A stretch of 13,967 bases of DNA from JANNHK01 sp034408875 (GTDB taxonomy: Bacteria > Actinomycetota > Acidimicrobiia > IMCC26256 > PALSA-610): positions 1 to 13,967 of the forward strand of contig JAWXCJ010000010.1 of the NCBI GenBank assembly GCA_034408875.1, given 5' to 3'. Each line of letters begins with the position of its first letter. The first letter of the stretch is position 1. The translations under genes and the position numbers were made by a program. The notes under the pieces were generated by a model. The model saw only the letters and a program-made list of their open reading frames with translations, was not told the DNA's origin and ran no database searches. Shown here in pieces: positions 7,247 to 13,936 of the stretch.

Positions 7247-8300
7247 ATCCCACCGGTTCCGTGCCCCCGGCCGCGTCAACCTGATCGGCGGCCAGGTCGA
7301 CTACCACGACGGGCTGGTCGTTTCGCTCGCGATCGATCGCGAGGTTGTCGTGTCGGCCACGCCGCGTGTCGACGGGCGCGTCGTCGCCCGATCGGCCGAC
7401 CTTCCCGGGGTTGTCGACGTCGCCGCCGACGGCACCGACGAGCCCGCGGCAACAGTTCCCGCGTGGGGCCGGCCCGTCGCGGGAGTCCTGCGAGTCCTGG
7501 CCGCCGAGGGCCGGCCTCCCGTCGGCGCCGACCTCGTCATCTCGTCGACCGTTCCGATCGGCGCCGGACTCTCGTCGAGCGCGGCGTTCGAAGTCGCGGT
7601 GGCGCTCGCCCTCAACGACGCCGCCATGTTCTCGCTGCCCGCACGCGACCTCGCGCTCGCCTGCCAGGAGGCCGAGCACCTCGCGCTGGGTGTGCCGTGC
7701 GGGGTGCAGGACCAGCTCACATCGGTGCTGGCCCGGGCCGGTCACGCCCTGTTCCTCGACTGCCGAACGCTCGAGGTCGAGCACCTGCCGATTCCCGACG
7801 ACCTGCGTGTCGTCGTCGTGCACTCGGGCGTCACCCGCACGCTCGAAGGGAGCCCCTGGGCCGCTCGCCGGGCCGAGAGCTTCGCCGTCGCCGAGGAACT
7901 GGGCGTTCCGGTCCTGCGCGACGCCACTGCGGATCAGGTAGTCGGGCACCGGCGCGGCCGCCACGTCGTCAGTGAAATCGCGCGGGTGCAGGCGTTCGCG
8001 GACGCACTCCGTGCCGGCGAGGTCGACGCGCTCGGGCCGCTCCTCCTCGCGTCACACGCGTCGTCACGAGACGACATGGAGGTCTCGATCCCGGAACTCG
8101 ACGCGCTGGTCGAGTGCCTCGTCGACGCCGGTGCGCTCGGTGCCCGGCTCACCGGCGGCGGCTTCGGTGGGTGCGTCGTCGCACTTGTCCCCGCCGCGGG
8201 CGCGGCGCGGATCGCCGAGGCGGCCGGCGCGGCGTACAAGACCCGCACCGGCCGTGAGCCAACCGCGTGGGTCGTCACGCCTTCCGGCGGTGCCGGCTAG
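7236..8300 (+). CDS. galactokinase-family (GHMP) sugar kinase with altered sugar-binding site
   Basis: A 354-residue GHMP kinase starting at a GTG inside the end of galT. The three family motifs are present: APGRVNLIG (10-18), the ATP loop VPIGAGLSSSAA (106-117) and LTGGGFGGC (305-313). Catalytic Arg13 and Asp159 (human GALK1 R37 and D186) are kept. Sugar-contact positions differ: the usual GEHTDY is GGQVDY (18-23), so Glu43 is Gly19 and His44 is Gln20, while the sugar-binding Tyr236 position is Trp208. galK2 in the same window keeps His and Tyr. Coupling to galT suggests galactose 1-phosphate supply, but the changed pocket allows another substrate such as a galactose derivative or pentose. 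No ribosome-binding site is obvious, which fits coupling. It ends 54 bp before the converging secreted-protein gene, with no clear terminator between. Confidence 0.85.
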   Translation: MTPESHRFRAPGRVNLIGGQVDYHDGLVVSLAIDREVVVSATPRVDGRVVARSADLPGVVDVAADGTDEPAATVPAWGRPVAGVLRVLAAEGRPPVGADLVISSTVPIGAGLSSSAAFEVAVALALNDAAMFSLPARDLALACQEAEHLALGVPCGVQDQLTSVLARAGHALFLDCRTLEVEHLPIPDDLRVVVVHSGVTRTLEGSPWAARRAESFAVAEELGVPVLRDATADQVVGHRRGRHVVSEIARVQAFADALRAGEVDALGPLLLASHASSRDDMEVSIPELDALVECLVDAGALGARLTGGGFGGCVVALVPAAGAARIAEAAGAAYKTRTGREPTAWVVTPSGGAG

Positions 8301-8354
8301 CGACTAGCGAAGTAACCGGCGCGGGCGGAAGCTGCTGCGACGCCTGACAGACGA

Positions 8355-9524
8355 CTACGGCAAACCCTTCACGCTCGAGTTGGGCGGGAGCACGTAGCCC
8401 TGCGTCTCCAACTGGTCCACCCCGGCGCCGAGGTTGGCGATGACTTGCAGGAGTTCGGTCGTCGCCGGGCCGAACACCAGCCGGTCGGCACCACCTTTGG
8501 TCATGACCCGCGCCCGAGCGTTGGGCGCGCTTCCCCACAGGTGCACGTCGTCCTCGCCATTGCTGCCCGTGTACCTGATCGACGTGCCGCCGACGGCACC
8601 GTCGATCCAGAAGTTGCTGAGGTCGCCCGAGAACTTCCCGTCGAGATCACCACTGATCACGGTGCTCGCGCTCGTGGAGAATCCGTTGTAGCCCTGCCCG
8701 CCGACCACTCGCACGTCGCCGAGCACCAGAAGGTCACGCAGGTGGACCGATTGGAGCCCCGGATAGAACAACGCGTTCCCGAGTCGCATCGAGATATTGC
8801 CGCCGACCTGTGAGACGCCGAGCACCGCGTCGATGTGCACTTGGTCCGGGCCGTGACCGCCGCTGAACCGAAAGTCCCTTCCGACGACAAACGCATCGCC
8901 GGCCGAAAACTCGGTGCCCATGACTTCGGGCTGCAATTGGAACGATGCGTCGCGGCCGACCGTGAGCGCGCCGTCGAACGCGACGTTGTTCGCGCCGCGC
9001 ACGGCGAGCGAACCACCGATGTCGAGCGCGTGCACGACCGTCAACGAGTCGACGCCGCCGGCAAGGTCGACGTTGACGTCGCCCGCGACCGAGACCTCGT
9101 CGATCTCACTCAGCTCCAGCGACTGCGATGCAACACTCCCACGGGCCCAGAGGTCGCCACCGATCTGGGCCGCGTCGCCGGTGACCCTCACGACTGCGTC
9201 GGCAGGCAGGTTGAACGAAAGTGAACCGGATAGGGCCGACTGCAGCGTCACCACTGTGAACAGCGTCATGCCCTCGCGGCCGTTGACCACGAGGTTCGGC
9301 CGCGCCGGATGCACTTCCGGCGTACCACCGTTGGAGATCACTTCGACGAAGCCCGACGGCAGCACCGTGATCGACACCAGGCCGGTGTCGCCCGCGGTCT
9401 GGCTGACCGTCACGGTGCTCCCGGCCACCTTCACGGTGACCGCCGAGGCCGGTTGCACGTCGGCAACCACGACTCCTGCTCCCGCGATCACCGCGAGTAC
9501 CCCCGAAACGAGCACCTTGCGCAT
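8355..9524 (-). CDS. secreted beta-rich repeat protein of unknown function
   Basis: A 389-residue exported protein that I do not recognise as a named family. Residues 1-28 are a good signal peptide (MRKVLVSGVLAVIAGAG, cleavage PASA|VT). The mature part has short recurring beta-strand units such as VAGDVNVDL, IGGSLAVRG, VGRDASFQL, VGRDFRFSGG, VGGNISMRL and VLGDVRVVGG, spaced about 20-35 residues apart. This looks like a solenoid, possibly a right-handed beta-helix as in adhesins or polysaccharide-active proteins. It has no cysteines, membrane anchor or sorting signal. The ATG at 9524 was chosen because GAGGAG and GGGAG precede it; GTG 9533 and ATG 9542 are in-frame alternatives. It is flanked by sugar-kinase operons on both sides, so a role with galactose-containing surface or external polymers is possible but unproven. 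Confidence 0.7.
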   Translation of the reverse strand: MRKVLVSGVLAVIAGAGVVVADVQPASAVTVKVAGSTVTVSQTAGDTGLVSITVLPSGFVEVISNGGTPEVHPARPNLVVNGREGMTLFTVVTLQSALSGSLSFNLPADAVVRVTGDAAQIGGDLWARGSVASQSLELSEIDEVSVAGDVNVDLAGGVDSLTVVHALDIGGSLAVRGANNVAFDGALTVGRDASFQLQPEVMGTEFSAGDAFVVGRDFRFSGGHGPDQVHIDAVLGVSQVGGNISMRLGNALFYPGLQSVHLRDLLVLGDVRVVGGQGYNGFSTSASTVISGDLDGKFSGDLSNFWIDGAVGGTSIRYTGSNGEDDVHLWGSAPNARARVMTKGGADRLVFGPATTELLQVIANLGAGVDQLETQGYVLPPNSSVKGLP

Positions 9525-9624
9525 AGCTCCCACACTCCTCATACCGGGTCGAACCATCTGGGCGGCGAGTGGGTACAGGGCGCGGGCCCCGCTGCCGGAA
9601 ACGGCCGAAGGGCTCACGTGCGGC

Positions 9625-9630
9625 CATACT
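9625..9630 (+). promoter_or_regulatory. -10 box of galK2
   Basis: CATACT lies 6 nt before the ATG at 9637 and no Shine-Dalgarno sequence is present, which fits a leaderless transcript. The 112-bp gap (9525-9636) is shared with the divergent secreted-protein gene. Confidence 0.4.
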
Positions 9631-9636
9631 CCCCCG

Positions 9637-10599
9637 ATGACCGTCGTCCGCGCTCCCGGGCGCGTGAACCTGATCGGTGACCACACCGACTACCAGGACG
9701 GGCTCTGCCTGCCGATGGCCATCGATCGCGAGGTGCGGATCGAGGTCACGCCGCGCGTCGACGGAGAGATACGAGTTGTTTCCGAGCACGACCCCTCGGC
9801 CTACGTCGCGGCAATCCGCGACCGCGTCACGACCGGAATCGATGCGACCGTGACCTCGACCGTGCCGGTCGGCTCGGGGCTGTCGTCGAGCGCCGCGTTC
9901 TCGGTCGCGCTGCTCCTCGCGGCTGACCCAACACTCCACGGTCGCGACCTGGCGCTCGCCGCGCAGGAGCTCGAGCACCGCGCGTCCGGTGTGCCGTGCG
10001 GGGTGATGGACCAGATGGCGTCGGTGTTCGGGGTCGCCGGGCACGCGTTGCTCCTCGACTGCCGGGATCTGACCGTCGAACCGATCCCGATCCCGGCCGG
10101 GGTCGACCTCGTTGTGATCCACAGCGGGCTGCCCCGCCGGTTGGAGAGCAGCGCGTACGCGAAACGGCGCGCGGCATGTGAGGCCGCGGCGGCCGCGCTC
10201 GGGGTCGCGACGCTGCGCGACGCGACTGAAGCCCAGGTCAGCGCCAATCCCCTCGCCCGACACGTCGTCTCCGAGAACGAACGCGTGCGCGCGTCCGCGG
10301 ACGCGTTGCGCGCCGGCGACAACGCCCGCTTCGGGGACCTCATGCTCGCCGGCCACGCGTCGCTGCGCGACGACTTCGGCGTGTCGACCCTCGAGCTCGA
10401 CCTGCTCGTGACCTTGTGCACCGACGCGGGCGCGTACGGCGCGCGGCTCACGGGCGCCGGTTTCGGGGGCTGCGTGGTCGCGCTCGTACCCGCGGGTACG
10501 GACATCGCCGGGCCGGTCGCGGCGGGTTACCGTGCGCGGACCGGGCTCGACCCGCAGGTCTTCACGGTGACCGCGGCCGACGGAGCGGGAGTTATGTGA
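9637..10599 (+). CDS. galK: galactokinase
   Basis: A 320-residue GHMP kinase expected to make alpha-galactose 1-phosphate from galactose and ATP. Motifs: APGRVNLIGDHTDY (6-19), VPVGSGLSSSAA (76-87), CGVMDQ (121-126) and LTGAGFGGC (271-279). Key residues are Arg9, His16, Asp18, catalytic Asp125 and Tyr174 (SSAYAKRR), so the substrate pocket is close to standard; the usual Glu43 position is Asp15. It is about 60-70 residues shorter than typical galactokinases, with a compact segment between residues 45 and 70 where others have a longer region before the ATP loop. The stop overlaps the next start (TGATG), coupling it to the HIT gene. It is a diverged paralogue of the kinase at 7236-8300, which is likewise coupled to a HIT-superfamily gene, galT. 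Confidence 0.88.
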   Translation: MTVVRAPGRVNLIGDHTDYQDGLCLPMAIDREVRIEVTPRVDGEIRVVSEHDPSAYVAAIRDRVTTGIDATVTSTVPVGSGLSSSAAFSVALLLAADPTLHGRDLALAAQELEHRASGVPCGVMDQMASVFGVAGHALLLDCRDLTVEPIPIPAGVDLVVIHSGLPRRLESSAYAKRRAACEAAAAALGVATLRDATEAQVSANPLARHVVSENERVRASADALRAGDNARFGDLMLAGHASLRDDFGVSTLELDLLVTLCTDAGAYGARLTGAGFGGCVVALVPAGTDIAGPVAAGYRARTGLDPQVFTVTAADGAGVM

Positions 10600-11021
10600 T
10601 GCCCACCATCTTCACGAAGATCATCGACGGCGACATCCCGGGGAAGTTCGTGTGGAAGGACGACCGCGCGGTCGCGTTCCTGTCGATCAACCCGATGACC
10701 CCCGGTCACACGCTCGTCGTACCCCGTGACGAAGTCGACCACTGGATCGACCTCGACCCGGCGCTGGCCGCGCACCTCATGCAGGTGAGCCAGTGGATCG
10801 GCCGCGCGCAGCGCGCTGCGTTCGACCCGCGCCGCATCGGCGTGCTCGTCGTGGGCGACGAAGTACCGCATGTGCACTTGCACATCGTTCCGATCAACAG
10901 CCCGGCGGAGTTGTCGTTCGCGAACGCGGACGCGTCACCCGACCCGGCCGGACTCGACGCCGCCGCCGACCGCATCCGGGCCGAGTTGCACAACCTGGGC
11001 GCGCCCGGCGTTAGCGAGTAG
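10599..11021 (+). CDS. HIT family nucleotide-binding hydrolase
   Basis: A 140-residue protein of the histidine triad family, whose members hydrolyse or transfer nucleotides from phosphoramidate or dinucleoside polyphosphate substrates. It has TIFTKIIDGDIP (3-14), NPMTPGHTLVVPR (31-43) and the triad HVHLHIVP (91-98) with catalytic His93. The cysteines that bind zinc in some HIT proteins are missing (TIFTK in place of CIFCK). The ATG overlaps the galK2 stop by one base, so translation is coupled. Its last 11 bp overlap the converging BtuF-like gene. The link to the kinase suggests nucleotide salvage or quality control next to sugar activation, but HIT genes occur in many contexts and no specific substrate can be assigned. 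Confidence 0.88.
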   Translation: MPTIFTKIIDGDIPGKFVWKDDRAVAFLSINPMTPGHTLVVPRDEVDHWIDLDPALAAHLMQVSQWIGRAQRAAFDPRRIGVLVVGDEVPHVHLHIVPINSPAELSFANADASPDPAGLDAAADRIRAELHNLGAPGVSE

Positions 11022-11730
11022 CCGGCAACGACGCCCGGAGCCGGGCCGCGGCCGCGGGCGTGCGCACGCCCCACCAGAACAGGTCGCGCCCGTCGACGAA
11101 CGCCACGGGGACGCTCGGCATGACCGCCGTGATCTCGGCCGCGTGCTTCGGTCCGAACTCGTACGGCTCGCTCGGCAGGAGGACGAGGTTCGGCGCGCGG
11201 GCAACCACTTCGGTCAGCTCGACCTCCGGGTAGCGCAACCGCGAGTCGGCGAACACGTTCCCGACACCGACAAGGTCGAGGAGCGATGCCCCGTACGTGT
11301 CGGTGGCAAGGCTCATGTAGGGCCGCCGCCACACCGGCACGAACGCGTCCCACCACCGCGGCGTCAGCATCGACGCGACCCACGCGTCCCAGTCGTCGGC
11401 CCCGAACGGCGCGGGCACTCCTACCTCGAGCCGGGCACACAGCGCCCGCACCTCGGGCCCGACCTCGTGCACCGACCGGGGCGACATCGAGTGCAGCGCC
11501 ACGCCCGCCTCGGCCAAGGTATGGGCGTCCTCGAGCCGGTTCTCCTCGTCGTTGACCACGACCAGGTCCGGAGCGAGCGCGACGATGGCGCCGACATCGG
11601 GGTTCTTGGTGCCTCCGACCGTCGGGACGCCGTCGAGCTCGCAGAACCGCGAGACCGCGATGGGAGTGACCCCGAGCGCGACCAAGGTCTCGGTGGCTGA
11701 AGGCACCAACGAAACGATCCGGGCGTTCAC
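11011..11730 (-). CDS. BtuF/FecB-like substrate-binding protein lacking a signal peptide
   Basis: A 239-residue protein of the Peripla_BP_2 (helical-backbone metal receptor) fold, as in the vitamin B12 and iron-siderophore binding proteins of ABC importers. The N-terminus RIVSLVPSATETLVALG (4-20) is the family hallmark, followed by VGGTKNPDVGAIVALAPDLVVVNDEENR and the second lobe (MSLATDTYGASLLDLVGVGNVF, ...APNLVLLPSEPYEFG). There is no signal peptide or lipobox, and no permease or ATPase gene adjoins it. Such cytoplasmic cobalamin-binding-like proteins occur in several actinobacteria. The start is GTG at 11730 with only a weak GGAT upstream. The 3' end overlaps the HIT gene by 11 bp, tail to tail. 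The ligand is unproven. Confidence 0.8.
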   Translation of the reverse strand: MNARIVSLVPSATETLVALGVTPIAVSRFCELDGVPTVGGTKNPDVGAIVALAPDLVVVNDEENRLEDAHTLAEAGVALHSMSPRSVHEVGPEVRALCARLEVGVPAPFGADDWDAWVASMLTPRWWDAFVPVWRRPYMSLATDTYGASLLDLVGVGNVFADSRLRYPEVELTEVVARAPNLVLLPSEPYEFGPKHAAEITAVMPSVPVAFVDGRDLFWWGVRTPAAAARLRASLPATR

Positions 11731-11806
11731 ATGTTCATCCGGCTACGCCCTGCGGTGCTCTATCTCGCGGCAACTTCGAGAGAATGTCCGCACCTCCGGT
11801 CTGCGC

Positions 11807-12442
11807 CTACATCCGTTCGAGGAGCTGGGCTTTCTTCGTCTCGAACTCCGCGGCCGAGATCACGCCCTTGTCGCGCAGTTCGGCGAGTTGGTTGATCTTC
11901 TCGGGAATGCTCGCTTCGGCCTGCGCCGGCGTGGGCGGTACGACGGTCTGACCCGTCCGTGCGGCCTGACGCGCGTCGTTGGCCTCCATCTGCCGGTAGA
12001 TCTCCTGTTGCACGCCGTCAGGGTGGCGCACGTCGTCGAAGTGCGAGAGGCCGTGCTCGCCCGCCGACTCGATATCGAGGTCGCCCGCACCGATGACGCG
12101 CTCCCAGACCCCCTGGTGGAAGTTGATGTTGTTGATGCGCTGGAGCGGGACCTCGACGCCGTGCTTGGCGAGCACACCCGTGCGGAAGATCACCCGCCGG
12201 CTCGTCACCACGAAGTGCGTGAACTGCCACTGGAGGAACCGCAGGCCCAGCCACACCGCCCACGCCAGCACGATGACGCCGAACAAGCCCCAGGTGAATC
12301 TGTTGTTGACCACCAGCAGCAGCAAGGCCAGCCCGATGAGCACCGCCCCCGCGACGATGTGCTTCGAGAAGTACCACCAGTGGGGTTTGAGGTCGAGCGC
12401 GATGTCTTCGCCGTCGTTGAGCAGCCGCTGCGGGTAGGGCAT
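11807..12442 (-). CDS. PH (bPH2/YdbS-like) and SHOCT domain membrane protein
   Basis: A 211-residue membrane protein. Two hydrophobic helices (about 28-46 and 50-68) precede a bacterial PH-like domain at about 72-150 with FVVTSRRVIFRTGVLAKHGVEVPLQRINNINFHQGVWERVIGAG, the typical bPH2 signature. After a linker, residues 178-211 form a SHOCT domain (IPEKINQLAELRDKGVISAAEFETKKAQLL), a short helical module thought to mediate oligomerisation. The role is unknown; such proteins sit at the cytoplasmic membrane. The ATG at 12442 follows GGAGA. The frame is open far upstream through the neighbouring metallopeptidase gene, but that is a shadow reading. Confidence 0.88.
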   Translation of the reverse strand: MPYPQRLLNDGEDIALDLKPHWWYFSKHIVAGAVLIGLALLLLVVNNRFTWGLFGVIVLAWAVWLGLRFLQWQFTHFVVTSRRVIFRTGVLAKHGVEVPLQRINNINFHQGVWERVIGAGDLDIESAGEHGLSHFDDVRHPDGVQQEIYRQMEANDARQAARTGQTVVPPTPAQAEASIPEKINQLAELRDKGVISAAEFETKKAQLLERM

Positions 12443-12531
12443 TGTTCTCCGCTCTGAGGGGCCGCTCGGGCCCCGCCTCGGGCGGCGCAGGACGCACCTG
12501 CTTCCGCGGGACTCCCTCGGCTTACGCCGCG

Positions 12532-12561
12532 AATCTATGCCCGCGCGCCGGTCCGGGTCAG
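12532..12561 (-). promoter_or_regulatory. candidate promoter of the PH-SHOCT gene
   Basis: On the minus strand, CTGACC (12561-12556) is followed after 18 bp by TAGATT (12537-12532). The -35 box overlaps the stop codon of the upstream metallopeptidase. The resulting leader of about 80 nt contains a GGGGCC/GGCCCC hairpin (12459-12475). Confidence 0.4.
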
Positions 12562-13076
12562 GGACGCACGTCGCCCGGCGCCAGGGAGTCGGCCTCCTCG
12601 TCGGCGCCGGGGTCGAGGTCCTTGGCGGTGAGAAACCCGATCGCGCGCTCGGCGAGCGGGAACCGGTTGACCAACTCGTCGAACGCGGCCCCGTGGTTGG
12701 GCACGAGGAAGTGCGCCAACTCGTGCATGAGCACATAGTCGAGGACCCACGTCGGGTACGCGGCGAGCCGCGACGAGACACGAATCGACCGGTCCTCGGG
12801 CGTGCACGAACCCCACCGCTGATGCTGGTTGTCGACCCATCGCACCTGGTGGGGACGCGGGAGCCCGTGCGCACGCGCCAACTTGCGGGCCCGGGCCGCG
12901 ACATCGATGGCGGACGTGTCGACCCGGCGCCGCATGCGTTCGGCCAGCTCAGCGGCCGCCACCTCGGCCTCCGCCACCGACATCCACTTCGGGAACGAGA
13001 CGCGGAGCCGGTTCCCGACCAGGACTGCCTCGACGTACTTGCGGCGCCGAGTCCCGCGGACCAGTTCGATCTCCAT
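12558..13076 (-). CDS. YgjP-like zinc metallopeptidase (M48-related)
   Basis: A 172-residue cytoplasmic protein of the YgjP/DUF45 (WLM-related) metallopeptidase group. It has RWGSCT (87-92), a strongly conserved element of the family; the zinc motif HELAH (118-122) with Glu119 as general base; and a likely third ligand His128 in VPNHG. The N-terminus is a short beta-rich region. Length is slightly shorter than E. coli YgjP. I chose the ATG at 13076, since the frame extends only 10 codons further to a TTG. No Shine-Dalgarno sequence precedes it; the AT-rich TATATG just upstream may be part of a promoter. The substrate is unknown. The next gene on the same strand is the PH-SHOCT gene, 115 bp away with its own promoter candidate. 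Confidence 0.88.
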   Translation of the reverse strand: MEIELVRGTRRRKYVEAVLVGNRLRVSFPKWMSVAEAEVAAAELAERMRRRVDTSAIDVAARARKLARAHGLPRPHQVRWVDNQHQRWGSCTPEDRSIRVSSRLAAYPTWVLDYVLMHELAHFLVPNHGAAFDELVNRFPLAERAIGFLTAKDLDPGADEEADSLAPGDVRP

Positions 13077-13158
13077 GAGTACACATATACCGCGTTCGTG
13101 AGACAACGCAATGCCCGATTACGTGAACTCTCGCGCATTGTCGGCCGCTGATCAGGAG

Positions 13159-13518
13159 CTACGCCCAGCCCAGCTCGTCGAGGCGGTCGTCGTCGATGCC
13201 GAAATGGTGGGCGAACTCGTGCACCAGCGTCACCCGGATCTCCTCGTACAGATCGTCCTCGGTCTCGCACGCCGCGCCCAGCGCGACGCGAAACAGGGTG
13301 ATCCGGTCCGGCATCAGCTCGTCGGACTCGAACAGCCCGAACAATTCCCCGTACAATTTGTCGTCACCCGCGTGCGCGTCCATCTCGCGAAGTTGCGCGG
13401 GCGTTGGCGCGTCTTCGACCATCACCGCGACGTTCTCCGCGCGTTCGAGCAGGTCATCGGGCAGCGCGTCGAGTGCTTCCGCGACGAGTTGTTCGAAGCG
13501 TCTTCGCGTGACGTGCAT
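13159..13518 (-). CDS. small zincin-like metallopeptidase (PF06262-type)
   Basis: A 119-residue cytoplasmic protein of the small minimal-zincin family (Zincin_1, often annotated as metallopeptidase family protein). The zinc motif HEFAHHFGIDDDRLDELGW occupies 100-118, with His100, Glu101 and His104. The preceding LYGELFG (55-61) and PDRITLFRVAL (70-80) are also typical. Length is normal for the family, and no function is established. The ATG at 13518 has no Shine-Dalgarno sequence, but a TACGTT -10 box lies 6 nt upstream, so the message is probably leaderless. It is divergent from the strong plus-strand promoter at 13557-13585 and lies 82 bp before the YgjP-like gene on the same strand. Confidence 0.88.
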   Translation of the reverse strand: MHVTRRRFEQLVAEALDALPDDLLERAENVAVMVEDAPTPAQLREMDAHAGDDKLYGELFGLFESDELMPDRITLFRVALGAACETEDDLYEEIRVTLVHEFAHHFGIDDDRLDELGWA

Positions 13519-13524
13519 GTGCGC

Positions 13525-13530
13525 AACGTA
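13525..13530 (-). promoter_or_regulatory. -10 box of the small zincin gene
   Basis: TACGTT on the minus strand fits TANNNT and is separated from the ATG at 13518 by 6 nt, as expected for leaderless transcription. No good -35 element is visible. Confidence 0.45.
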
Positions 13531-13556
13531 GACGCAAAAAACGCGCGAACTTCCGC

Positions 13557-13585
13557 TTGACCGCGCGCACGCGCAGGCTTACTCT
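13557..13585 (+). promoter_or_regulatory. strong consensus promoter for a candidate noncoding RNA
   Basis: TTGACC (13557-13562) and TACTCT (13580-13585) are separated by exactly 17 bp, the best housekeeping-type promoter in the window. Transcription should start near 13592. No protein gene with a ribosome-binding site follows on this strand. Confidence 0.6.
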
Positions 13586-13591
13586 CGCCCC

Positions 13592-13903
13592 TGCCGGTTC
13601 ACCAAAGCGTCGGACTCCGAACGACTCACCTCCGGGTGACAGGACGGAAACGGGCGCACGGAGAGCCGGACGTGCAACACCTTCGGGTGCGGCATGAACG
13701 AGCAGCATTCGTTGTCGAGAGCGCCTGCGAGGGCCTTGCTTTCGGGAACAGTGTCGTTCGAGGGCAGGGCCCCGAGGAGCTCGGAGCTGCTTACGCAGCA
13801 ATGACTACTCGGGGCCTTCCCGCGTCTGTGCTCGGCTGGTGTCCGACCCGATCGGTACGGTCCTTCTCGATACCGTGCGGACACAGGCGCAGCTCCACCG
13901 GCC
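13592..13903 (+). ncRNA. candidate structured noncoding RNA, class unknown
   Basis: About 310 nt downstream of a consensus promoter have no credible coding frame but many stable hairpins. UCACC-UCCG-GGUGA is at 13626-13639; CGUGC-AA-CACC-UUCG-GGUG-CG-GCAUG at 13671-13696; AACGA/UCGUU at 13697-13713; a 9-bp helix pairs 13768-13776 with 13808-13816 around an inner hairpin (13786-13799); and 13839-13845 pairs with 13878-13884. Two loops are UNCG tetraloops only on the plus strand, matching the promoter direction. GCCGGU (13593-13598) can close with ACCGGC (13897-13902). I could not match it to RNase P RNA, tmRNA, SRP RNA or a known riboswitch. The 3' limit is uncertain and no T-run terminator is visible. 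Confidence 0.4.
13869..13899 (+). repeat. 31-bp direct repeat, copy 1
   Basis: This stretch begins GATACCGTGCGG and ends GCAGCTCCACC. It recurs exactly at 13937-13967 after a 37-nt spacer of unrelated sequence. Copy 1 forms the 3' side of the candidate RNA fold. Confidence 0.8.
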
Positions 13904-13936
13904 GAAGGCCACGTCAGCTTCGCCGAGGGAGCCATA

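Noticed and set aside
8301..8354. Bidirectional terminator between galK1 and the secreted-protein gene
   Set aside because: The 54 bp contain no stable stem with a T-run on either strand.
9106..10356. 416-codon open frame on the minus strand
   Set aside because: It lies antisense to galK2 and the divergent promoter region, with arginine/glycine-rich composition typical of a shadow frame.
13592..13899. tmRNA or RNase P RNA gene
   Set aside because: The end GCTCCACC resembles a tmRNA 3' end, but there is no T-loop (TTCRA), no tag frame ending in Ala-Ala and no tmRNA-like 5' end. The conserved RNase P segments (GAGGAAAGTCC, ACAGAA) are also absent.
13579..13935. 118-codon open frame on the minus strand
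   Set aside because: It has no ribosome-binding site, family signature or plausible composition, and it lies antisense to the promoter-led hairpin region. It is most likely a GC-rich chance frame.
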